DNA from: CAYNNP01 sp964398215
GTDB taxonomy: Bacteria; Planctomycetota; Planctomycetia; Pirellulales; Pirellulaceae
Assembly: GCA_964398215.1 (NCBI GenBank)
Contig: CAYNNP010000279.1
Coordinates: forward strand, 1-7,782
DNA length: 7,782 bases
Reading direction: 5' to 3'
How positions within the stretch are numbered: the first letter of the stretch is position 1; each line of letters opens with the position of its first letter. The notes under the pieces are model-generated. The model was not told the origin of the DNA, made no database searches, and worked only from the letters and a program-made list of their open reading frames with translations. Position numbers and translations under genes: made by a program. Below are positions 1-6,016 of the stretch, in pieces.

Positions 1-20
1 TGGTCTCAATCCGAACCATA

Positions 21-58
21 AACCCTCGGTCACGCATATTCGTGGCCGAGGGTTTTGT
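21..58 (+). terminator. Rho-independent-type terminator of the upstream gene
   Basis: The arms at 21-34 and 41-54 pair over 14 positions, with one G-U wobble in RNA, around a 6-base loop (35-40). The 3' arm runs directly into a short T run (53-56). On the minus strand the hairpin is followed by a poorer T tract, so the plus orientation is preferred. In the frame starting at base 1 a TAA lies at 19-21, right at the base of the hairpin. That could be the stop of an upstream plus-strand gene, but six codons are too few to call it. The hairpin separates the operon below from whatever precedes it. Confidence 0.75.
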
Positions 59-89
59 CGTTAGCCGCCTGAGATTTCCTGAATTCCGA

Positions 90-110
90 CAGAATCTTGT
101 CCCCATTCTG
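90..110. promoter_or_regulatory. Short inverted repeat upstream of the sigma gene (possible operator or leader hairpin)
   Basis: CAGAAT (90-95) and ATTCTG (105-110) form a perfect 6-base inverted repeat with a 9-base spacer, about 47 bases before the preferred sigma-factor start. It lies in the only non-coding stretch long enough to hold the operon promoter (roughly 59-143). I could not identify a convincing -35/-10 pair of housekeeping or ECF type there, so the role is a guess from position. An inverted repeat this short can occur by chance. Confidence 0.25.
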
Positions 111-143
111 AGGCCGAGCGACAGTATTGAGTGTTCGATTGAT

Positions 144-148
144 AGGAG
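144..148 (+). promoter_or_regulatory. Shine-Dalgarno site deciding the sigma-factor start
   Basis: AGGAG lies 8 bases before a TTG at 157. An in-frame TTG at 127 would also open the frame, but then this motif would be inside the coding region. The ideal spacing to 157, and a product beginning with Ser-Asp-Gln as many short ECF sigma factors do, favour 157. Confidence 0.6.
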
Positions 149-156
149 CACTCGGT

Positions 157-705
157 TTGTCGGATCAGAAAGCACAGTTGGCGTTTGAGATTATCGCACG
201 CGAAAACTCGCGGATGCTGACGGCGTATCTACGCACTCTGGTTGACGACGAGTCCGTAGTTGACGATCTGTTTCAGGAGTCGATGCTCGTTGCGTGGCGG
301 AGACTCGACGAATGTGACCTCTCGCGACCGTTCGGACCATGGTTACGGGGGATTGCTGGTCGGCTGGTACTGGCACACTACCGGAAACGAAAGGCGTTGC
401 CGGTCTTTCTGAACGAAACCCTGCTCACACACGTAGATCAGCAGTTTGAGTCCATCGCAACACGTCCTGGAGACACTTGGGACGAAAAAATCGTGGCGAT
501 TCGAGAATGCATCGCTGCCTTGTCAACGTCGCATCGAGCTGCGATTGAGGGACGATACTTCGATGAACTAAAAACATCGGCACTCGCGGCACGTCTCAAC
601 ATTTCGTTCGAGGCTTGCAAGAAGCGTCTGGTGCGTGCTCGGGGCCTGCTGGCCGAGTGTCTCACCCGAAAGGGGATTCTGGTTGCGTCGGAGGCCAGAC
701 TGTGA
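157..705 (+). CDS. ECF-type RNA polymerase sigma factor
   Basis: This is probably a 182-residue sigma-70 factor of the short extracytoplasmic-function type, directing RNA polymerase to a dedicated promoter set. Region 2 spans about residues 10-79, with the acidic/aromatic helix DDLFQESMLVAWRRLD (36-51) and the basic HYRKRK (74-79) at its end. Region 4 spans about 112-168, with a helix-turn-helix whose recognition part includes TSALAARLNISFEACKKRL (140-158). Nothing resembling regions 1.1 or 3 is present, as expected for the group. It resembles the short sigma factors numerous in Rhodopirellula and Verrucomicrobium relatives. The start is taken as TTG at 157 because of AGGAG at 144-148; an in-frame TTG at 127 would add ten residues. 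Its stop overlaps the next start by four bases (GTGA), so it is probably translationally coupled to the membrane protein. Its target promoters are not evident here; autoregulation of the operon is inferred from position only. Confidence 0.88.
   Translation: MSDQKAQLAFEIIARENSRMLTAYLRTLVDDESVVDDLFQESMLVAWRRLDECDLSRPFGPWLRGIAGRLVLAHYRKRKALPVFLNETLLTHVDQQFESIATRPGDTWDEKIVAIRECIAALSTSHRAAIEGRYFDELKTSALAARLNISFEACKKRLVRARGLLAECLTRKGILVASEARL
690..694 (+). promoter_or_regulatory. Shine-Dalgarno site for the membrane protein gene
   Basis: GGAGG lies inside the end of the sigma gene, 7 bases before GTG at 702. It supports 702 as the start, rather than any of the upstream in-frame codons that would extend the reading frame back into the sigma gene. 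Confidence 0.65.
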
Positions 706-1760
706 GTGGTGAAAAACACGAACATGATTCGTTGTCGGACTGGCTGGATGCCGACCAGCGTGTTCAAAGCGAGCAGCATGAACGCTCTGACGATCTTGAC
801 CACACTGCGGACGCACTGGTCGTACATGGACTACTGCGTGACATGTCCCGACACGACGATGCAGCTGAAGAACGTCGCATCACACAACTGTTGTCGCAGA
901 TCGAGCAGCAGGAAGAGACCCGCAAGGACGACCAGGGGGATTCTCAAAGCACACGTCGCAGGACCTATCAGGCGGGCCACAGATTAGGTATTAGATCTTT
1001 GGCTCTTGCAGGTGGTGCAGGTGGTGCAGGTCTTGCAGCATGTCTCGTGATCGCATTCCTTGTCACACGTCCAAGTACTCTGAGTGCTGCGGAAGCTCTG
1101 GAGAGGATTATTGAGTCGGCAACACAGTCCGTTGATCGGGCCTACGAGATCCATGTGCTGGAAGAATACCGGCAGCGACGAAAGCCAGAGAATCTCACGG
1201 AACAACGGTGGCTTGCTGAGTCCAACGAGAACGTCGACGGTGCCATGCTGTATGTCGGCGGTACAGACCGGCACGTTTTCGTTCGCACGTTGACGGATGG
1301 TCGCGTGAAGAAGAGCGGCTGTGATGGCACGGAGAGCTGGGCGTTTCGGGAAGATGGTCCCGTTCACGTAAGCGACGACCTGACACGATTTCGTGGTAAG
1401 GTCCCGGGACAACAACAGAGCATTGCGTTTACCGACCTTTATTCTCAACTCACGTCGCTGCGTGATGGCTACGACGTTGAGTTAAGTGAGCCCACTGATC
1501 GAGGAAATCCGAATGGCCGGCTCGTTGGGCATCGCAAGTCCCGTGAAGTCCGTGGCCCCAAATCGATCGAGCTTTACTTTGATCGCAACGATGGGACGAT
1601 TCATCGCATGGTTCTGGATGGCCTTCCTCGCGGCCACGGGGGACCGAAGAAAGTCGAACTCGTGTTGGTGTCGCAGGAGTCGCTCGACGACCGGTTCTAC
1701 TCTTACGCGTTTCACCACGATGGGGAGCGAAAGATCAAACGCGAGGAGGCACAGCCATGA
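702..1760 (+). CDS. Single-pass membrane protein, candidate anti-sigma factor
   Basis: This 352-residue protein has three parts: a charged, largely helical cytoplasmic region (1-97), one hydrophobic segment (about 99-122) and a long extracytoplasmic region (about 123-352). Gene order, the GTGA overlap with the ECF sigma gene and this topology suggest a regulator that holds the sigma factor at the membrane and senses an external signal. The N-terminal 112 residues contain no cysteine, so the zinc-binding HxxxCxxC anti-sigma motif is absent and any sigma binding would need another fold. The outer region begins with SAAEALERIIESATQSVDRA (128-147) and continues as alternating short strands (for example CDGTESWAF, 207-215, and SIELYFDRNDGTI, 288-300). 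This is faintly like the LolA/RseB-type half-barrel, which is inference only. I recognise no specific family. GTG 702 is chosen because of GGAGG at 690-694. The stop overlaps the next gene as ATGA. Confidence 0.75.
   Translation: MSGEKHEHDSLSDWLDADQRVQSEQHERSDDLDHTADALVVHGLLRDMSRHDDAAEERRITQLLSQIEQQEETRKDDQGDSQSTRRRTYQAGHRLGIRSLALAGGAGGAGLAACLVIAFLVTRPSTLSAAEALERIIESATQSVDRAYEIHVLEEYRQRRKPENLTEQRWLAESNENVDGAMLYVGGTDRHVFVRTLTDGRVKKSGCDGTESWAFREDGPVHVSDDLTRFRGKVPGQQQSIAFTDLYSQLTSLRDGYDVELSEPTDRGNPNGRLVGHRKSREVRGPKSIELYFDRNDGTIHRMVLDGLPRGHGGPKKVELVLVSQESLDDRFYSYAFHHDGERKIKREEAQP
1008..1034 (+). repeat. 9-base tandem repeat inside the membrane-segment codons
   Basis: Two perfect copies of GCAGGTGGT (1008-1016 and 1017-1025) are followed by a third differing in its last three bases (GCAGGTCTT, 1026-1034). 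The flanks also echo each other: TCTTGCAG occurs at both 1004-1011 and 1031-1038. In frame it encodes Ala-Gly-Gly units at the start of the transmembrane helix. Being a multiple of three, a gain or loss of a unit would keep the frame. Confidence 0.7.
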
Positions 1761-3337
1761 TGAACGTCAAGCAAAAGATAACTGCATGCGTCTTGATTTT
1801 GCATTGTCCAATTCCCGTGTTTGCCCAACAGCAAAGGTCCGATGCGGTGTTGTCCGCAATAGATCGCGATTCCGATGGGAGTCTGTCCGAAAGTGAGGTC
1901 AAAGCTGCACCTGCTTCGATTCGCCGGCTTGATACTAACGGCGATGGATTTGTTTCCCGCGAAGAAGTCCAGGGACGCAATCGGCGTTCAGCGGGGGGGA
2001 GGCGCCTGGGAGGTTACGAATCTCCACCGCCAGCCAACAGAGTACCAGAACACGACTACAACATTGTTGTGGGACGCCTCACTGACCAGAGTGCGACGAT
2101 TCGCGTATTGCTGCACATTGATGCCAGAGTCTCGCTGTCGTACGGAACAGTGAGCGGTGAGCACACAAACGTCCTTGCCGTCAGAAGCGTGACCAGCGGC
2201 AGACCGGTCGACTTCGTACTTGAGGAGCTGTCACCGAACGTACGGCACTTCTACCAGTTGCATTATGAGTCGCGTGATCGGGAAAAGCGTAGCGCAGAAT
2301 ACACGTTTCACACTCAGCGGGACGCGAGCAGTTCGTTTGTCTTCACCGTGCAGGCAGATTCGCACCTTGATGAAAACACGAGTGGTGCCGTTTACCTTCG
2401 CACGCTCGGCAATGCTCTAGCCGATCAGCCTGACTTTCATTTCGCCCTTGGCGACACATTCATGACGGGGAAGTACGTAAGGCCGGAGTTGTCCGAGCCA
2501 CAGTATCTCGCTCAACGCTACTACTTTGGTCAGTTGTGCCATTCCGCCGCCCTGTATTTTGCTCTGGGCAATCATGATGGCGAATCCGGTAATCGCGGGT
2601 CGAACGTGTGGGCGACAAAGACTCGCAAGCGTTATATCCCAAATCCGTTTCCGAACGAATTCTTCACGGGCAATGAACAACGTGAACGCGAAGTTGGGCT
2701 GCCGGAGAACTATTACCAGTTCGAGTGGGGCGACTGCCAATTCATTGTGCTCGATCCGTTTCGCCACACGACAACCCGCGGTCGCGGTGGATCAGGCGAT
2801 AACTGGTACTGGACGCTTGGAGAACACCAGTATCAGTGGTTGAAACGCTCGCTCGAACAAAGTGATGCGAAATTGCGATTCGTGTTTCTGCATCACCTCG
2901 TGGGCGGCAGTGATCGCAACCAGCGAGGTGGAGCGGAAGCGGCGGCGTTGTGGGAATGGGGCGGCAAAGGCTCATCGGGAGAAGACGAATTCGATCGTCA
3001 TCGGCCCGGCTGGGGAAAACCGATTCATGGGCTACTGGTCGAACATGGCGTGAGTGTTGTCTTTCATGGGCACGACCACATGTTCATCAAGCAGGATCTT
3101 GATGGCGTCGTTTATCAGTTAGTGCCGCAACCCGGGCATCCTCGATCAGGAACAAAGAGCGCAAAAGAGTATGGCTATCTGAGCGGAGAGGTTCAGGGTA
3201 GCAGTGGCCATGTCCGAGTTCGCGTCAACGGGGACTCTGCTCGCGTCGACTATGTCCGAGCGTACCTCCCGGCAGCAGAAGGCGGAAACCGACGGAACGG
3301 TGACGTGAGTTACTCGTACATGCTCTCCGAAAAATAA
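1757..3337 (+). CDS. Exported calcineurin-like metallophosphoesterase with N-terminal EF-hand pair
   Basis: The 526-residue precursor should hydrolyse phosphate esters outside the cytoplasm; the substrate is unknown. Order: signal peptide (1-23, VFA before QQQ); EF-hand loops at D36-E47 and D59-E70, both with canonical spacing and the 12th-position Glu; an Arg/Gly-rich linker (74-86); a fibronectin-III-like region (about 100-187) as in purple acid phosphatases and PhoD-like enzymes; and a phosphoesterase domain (about 194-465). Metal-site motifs are complete: D201-S-H203, G232-D233, G271-N-H-D274, H379-H380, and G438-H-D-H441. The purple acid phosphatase Tyr of GDxxY is Met236 here and the first motif is DxH, so a classical Fe(III)-tyrosinate enzyme is unlikely. 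AGGAGG at 1744-1749 sits 7 bases before ATG 1757; a second ATG at 1760 is also possible. The start overlaps the preceding stop as ATGA. A 31-base gap without a terminator precedes the next gene. Confidence 0.88.
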   Translation: MMNVKQKITACVLILHCPIPVFAQQQRSDAVLSAIDRDSDGSLSESEVKAAPASIRRLDTNGDGFVSREEVQGRNRRSAGGRRLGGYESPPPANRVPEHDYNIVVGRLTDQSATIRVLLHIDARVSLSYGTVSGEHTNVLAVRSVTSGRPVDFVLEELSPNVRHFYQLHYESRDREKRSAEYTFHTQRDASSSFVFTVQADSHLDENTSGAVYLRTLGNALADQPDFHFALGDTFMTGKYVRPELSEPQYLAQRYYFGQLCHSAALYFALGNHDGESGNRGSNVWATKTRKRYIPNPFPNEFFTGNEQREREVGLPENYYQFEWGDCQFIVLDPFRHTTTRGRGGSGDNWYWTLGEHQYQWLKRSLEQSDAKLRFVFLHHLVGGSDRNQRGGAEAAALWEWGGKGSSGEDEFDRHRPGWGKPIHGLLVEHGVSVVFHGHDHMFIKQDLDGVVYQLVPQPGHPRSGTKSAKEYGYLSGEVQGSSGHVRVRVNGDSARVDYVRAYLPAAEGGNRRNGDVSYSYMLSEK

Positions 3338-3368
3338 TCAGAAACCTCAAACGCCAAAGAAATACGTC

Positions 3369-3785
3369 ATGAAGCAATTGTTGAAAGTCACAGTAGCATT
3401 CGCGTTGCTGGCCATCTCTGCTCCTGCTTTTGCTCAACAGACTAGCAAAGGCCAAAGCAAGAGATTCCAGGGACAGCGAGAAGGTCGCGGAAAAACACAA
3501 CTTCGCGGTCAGCAGCGCGGGCGCGGTATGGAGCGTGGTGATCGGCGTGGGCAAGGCGATGGAGGCTTGTTTCGTCTGCTGGATGTCGACCGTGACGGAA
3601 AGCTGTCTGCAAAGGAGATCGATGGTGCGGTCGCTGCCTTGATGAAGCTGGATGCGAACAAAGATGGCACTCTTGATGCTGACGAACTGGTTATTCGTGG
3701 CGGACGACGTCAGGGCCGGAGCGCGAACTCAGGCAGGAACAAATCACGTGAAGACGCACCGACGAAACGAGGGCAGAAGCAATGA
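3369..3785 (+). CDS. Small exported EF-hand protein with Arg/Gly-rich flanks
   Basis: This 138-residue precursor has a signal peptide (1-22 or so, AFA before QQ). A strongly basic Arg/Gly/Gln segment follows (about 27-66, repeated RG and RGRG units), then a tight EF-hand pair, then a second basic tail (about 110-138). The calcium loops are D72-x-D74-x-D76-G-x-L-x-x-x-E83 and D95-x-N97-x-D99-G-x-L-x-x-x-E106; all ligand positions are intact. No enzymatic domain is present, so a calcium-binding structural, linking or buffering role outside the cytoplasm is the likely job (inference). Only a weak purine stretch (AAAGAAA, 3356-3362) precedes ATG 3369. The stop overlaps the sulfatase start as ATGA, which ties it to that gene. 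The EF-hand loops are of the same type as those of the phosphoesterase upstream and the YHYH protein downstream. Confidence 0.85.
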   Translation: MKQLLKVTVAFALLAISAPAFAQQTSKGQSKRFQGQREGRGKTQLRGQQRGRGMERGDRRGQGDGGLFRLLDVDRDGKLSAKEIDGAVAALMKLDANKDGTLDADELVIRGGRRQGRSANSGRNKSREDAPTKRGQKQ

Positions 3786-5263
3786 GTCGAATAGCTGTTC
3801 GTAGATTTCTTCGTTCAAAAGAATCTCTCGCCATTCTGTTGATCTTATTGGTGCCTGTCGGATCAGCCTGCGCCGCGGATCGTCCCAACATTGTGTTCAT
3901 GATGTCGGACGACCAGGCGTGGAATGGACTCTCCGTGCCAATGCATCCTGATCTGGATTGGTCAAAGAGTTCCATCGTGGAGACACCGAACCTTGAAAAG
4001 CTGGCGGCCCAGGGAATGCGATTCACAGCCGCCTATGCGCCTGCGTCGGTATGTGCGCCCACACGGATCAGTCTTCAAACCGGAAAGAGCCCCGCAGCGG
4101 TTCACTGGACTAAAGCCTCTCGTAGTGTGACCGCGGTAGACGGTTACAAGATGATCGGTCCTCGCAACGTCCGCCAGATTGACCGAAACGAAACCACGAT
4201 CGGGGAACTGCTACGAGACGCTGGTTATCGAACGGCACACTTTGGCAAATGGCATATCAACGGTGGAGGCCCAGCCGCACACGGATATGACGAGAGCGAC
4301 GGCGACATCGGAAATGAGTACGCATTCCAATACCGCGATCCAAACCCGGCTGACATCTTCGGCATGGCGAAGCGGGCGGCTGCCTTTATGGAGCAGAGCA
4401 AAAAGACCAACAAGCCATTCTTCATTCAGATGTCGTGGCATGCACTGCACGCACCGCAGAATGCTCTGAAGACGACGCTCGCCAAATACGCTCAGCGTAT
4501 GAATAGCACTGTTGACGAAAAACGCGTCGGCAGTGCAGCGATCGCTGAGAACCTCGATACGGGAGTTGGGATGGTCATCGATGCAATCGATCGACTTGAT
4601 CTGGCCGACAACACCTTTGTGATTTACATGTCGGACAACGGAAGTGGCGGCGGCGGTGGAAGAAGACGCGGTGGCGGGCTGTCTGGAGGAAAGGGCAGCG
4701 TGTGGGAAGGCGGTATTCGCAGCCCCTTCATCATTCGTGGTCCGGGCATTCCGGGAAACTCATGGTGTCATGAACGAGTCGTCGGCTACGACTTGTTCCC
4801 AACGTACTGCGAATGGGCGGGGATTGCATCGTCGAAACTGCCTCCGCAGATCGAAGGCGGCAGCATCGTCAATCTACTTGATGACGGAAAAGGATTGGTG
4901 AAGCGCCCTCGCGAAGAAATGGTGTTTCACTTTCCTCACTACCAGAGCGGCGATGGTCCTCATTCAGCCTTGTTTCTTGGCAATTACAAGCTGATGAAGT
5001 TCTACGAAACCGAACGGCTTGCGTTGTTCGACATCGCAGCAGATATCTCGGAGCAAAACGATCTGTCGACTCAGCAGCCCCAGAAGGTCACGGAGCTCGA
5101 CAAATTGCTGGAGCAGTTTTTGCTGGATGTTGACGCCCAAATGGCCGTTGCCAATCCACAGTACGATCCGGCCAAGCCACCCGTTTCACGCAAAGCCAGG
5201 GGCGGTAGAGGCAAGACAAAGAAGACTAGAAAACCTGGAACGAATAAGAGAGCCAACCAATGA
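3782..5263 (+). CDS. Exported sulfatase (formylglycine type)
   Basis: This 493-residue precursor is a member of the alkaline-phosphatase-like sulfatase family and should hydrolyse sulfate esters, probably of a sulfated polysaccharide or other organosulfate. Signal peptide about 1-31 (ACA before ADRP). Motifs: D43-D44 metal ligands in SDDQ; C91-A-P93-T-R95, the CxPxR signature whose Cys is converted to formylglycine; G155-K156-W-H158; H220 and H223 in SWHALHAP; D285-N286 in SDNG; K304 in GGKGSVWEGGIRSP. All catalytic positions look intact. Between SDNG and the Lys motif lies a Gly/Arg-rich stretch (288-303), and the C-terminus (470-491) is a Lys/Arg-rich tail beyond the usual fold. Specificity cannot be read from the motifs. 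GAGGG at 3769-3773 precedes ATG 3782 by 8 bases, and both ends overlap neighbours by four bases. No formylglycine-generating enzyme is present here, so one must be supplied from elsewhere. Confidence 0.93.
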   Translation: MSRIAVRRFLRSKESLAILLILLVPVGSACAADRPNIVFMMSDDQAWNGLSVPMHPDLDWSKSSIVETPNLEKLAAQGMRFTAAYAPASVCAPTRISLQTGKSPAAVHWTKASRSVTAVDGYKMIGPRNVRQIDRNETTIGELLRDAGYRTAHFGKWHINGGGPAAHGYDESDGDIGNEYAFQYRDPNPADIFGMAKRAAAFMEQSKKTNKPFFIQMSWHALHAPQNALKTTLAKYAQRMNSTVDEKRVGSAAIAENLDTGVGMVIDAIDRLDLADNTFVIYMSDNGSGGGGGRRRGGGLSGGKGSVWEGGIRSPFIIRGPGIPGNSWCHERVVGYDLFPTYCEWAGIASSKLPPQIEGGSIVNLLDDGKGLVKRPREEMVFHFPHYQSGDGPHSALFLGNYKLMKFYETERLALFDIAADISEQNDLSTQQPQKVTELDKLLEQFLLDVDAQMAVANPQYDPAKPPVSRKARGGRGKTKKTRKPGTNKRANQ

Positions 5264-5973
5264 TCCAGATCAGATATGTGCTGACGCTCGGCGCGCTGTT
5301 GGTCGCCAGCATTCAGAGTGTAGTTGCTCAGCAGCCACTTCGCAAGCCTCGCATCGAAGACACCATCAAGGCGAATGTCTACGCGGACAACTCATTCAGG
5401 CTGTACATCAACGGTGAACTTGTTGCGGTCGATTCGATTGCATTCGTTCCGCACAACGTTGTTTCGGTGGATGTGCTTCCAGCGTACCCCATGACGATCG
5501 CCGTAATGGCTATCGACAATGCTGATCCGAAAACGGGCATGGAATACGCCAACACAAACATTGGCGATGGCGGCTTCATTCTGAAACTGGGCGACGGCAC
5601 GGTAACGAACGCCAATTGGAAAGCAAAGAAATTCTCGTGGGGACCGGTTGGCGGTGACACAAAGAACCCGCGAGTCGTGAACATTCCAATTCCCAAAGAC
5701 TGGTACGCGGTCGACTTAGACGACAGCAAATGGCCCAACGCGAAGGAATTCACGGAAGAGGAAATAGACCCAAAATCACCGTTCTTTGAACATGACTTTG
5801 AAGGAGCGAAGTTCATCTGGTCGGACGATGTAAAGCTCGACAACGTTGTGTTGTTCCGAACGGTCGTGAAATCGCCGCCCGACGGCAAGGATCGCCCCGA
5901 CTTTCGCGGTCTCACAGACGTCGTCCCGCAGCGACCGCAACGAGGCGGACGTCGTCGCCCAAACGATCGGTAA
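5260..5973 (+). CDS. Exported protein with possible galactose-binding-like beta-sandwich
   Basis: This 237-residue precursor has a signal peptide (1-23, VVA before QQ). The body (about 35-205) is rich in short strands and Gly/Asp/Asn turns. The segment NSFRLYINGELVAVDS (44-59) resembles the 'F.LYVNG..V' strands of jelly-roll carbohydrate-binding modules. The ending GAKFIWSDDVKLDNVVLFRT (182-201) resembles the last strands of galactose-binding-like domains that finish in 'IW...VLFR'. No catalytic motif is visible. A binding role on glycans, or as a partner of the sulfatase encoded just before it (ATGA overlap at 5260-5263), is inferred. The C-terminus (225-237) is Arg/Gly/Pro-rich, like the tails of its neighbours. 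Its Shine-Dalgarno is modest (AAGAGAG, 5246-5252). Without a homology search the family remains unassigned. Confidence 0.8.
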   Translation: MIQIRYVLTLGALLVASIQSVVAQQPLRKPRIEDTIKANVYADNSFRLYINGELVAVDSIAFVPHNVVSVDVLPAYPMTIAVMAIDNADPKTGMEYANTNIGDGGFILKLGDGTVTNANWKAKKFSWGPVGGDTKNPRVVNIPIPKDWYAVDLDDSKWPNAKEFTEEEIDPKSPFFEHDFEGAKFIWSDDVKLDNVVLFRTVVKSPPDGKDRPDFRGLTDVVPQRPQRGGRRRPNDR

Positions 5974-6016
5974 ACGCCCACGCAAGCAGAATCGAGAACC
6001 CTCCCGAGTATTCCTC

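Noticed and set aside
1..20. Sequence reminiscent of a tRNA 3' end (GGTCTCAATCC followed by GAACCA)
   Set aside because: It lacks the GTTCRA core of a T loop and has too few bases after it for a T stem plus acceptor stem. A frame ending in TAA at 19-21 explains it at least as well.
615..701. Upstream in-frame extension of the membrane protein (29 more residues)
   Set aside because: It would overlap the sigma region 4 codons. GGAGG at 690-694 and the GTGA overlap point to GTG 702.
438..827. Minus-strand open frame (129 codons) across the sigma/membrane-protein junction
   Set aside because: It covers the end of the sigma gene and the start of its partner, with no domain, no ribosome site and a composition like an antisense shadow.
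3585..3686. Dockerin-type repeats suggested by the paired DxNxDG calcium loops
   Set aside because: Loops here keep Glu at position 12 and the EF-hand pattern, whereas dockerins typically have Asp there and a conserved Lys/Arg helix pattern. No cohesin-like partner is seen.
3860..3880. Possible lipoprotein signal in the sulfatase leader (GSAC)
   Set aside because: The -3 position is Gly rather than Leu/Val/Ile, so the lipobox is poor. Cleavage at ACA before ADRP by the ordinary signal peptidase fits better.
5379..5981. Long minus-strand open frame (200 codons) opposite the possible galactose-binding-like gene
   Set aside because: It lies wholly across a well-supported plus-strand gene with a signal peptide, shows no recognisable domain and has a Ser/Thr/Pro/Phe-heavy composition typical of an antisense shadow.
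5974..6016. Possible internal terminator or promoter between the last two genes
   Set aside because: The 43 bases hold no hairpin with a T run and no convincing promoter hexamers.
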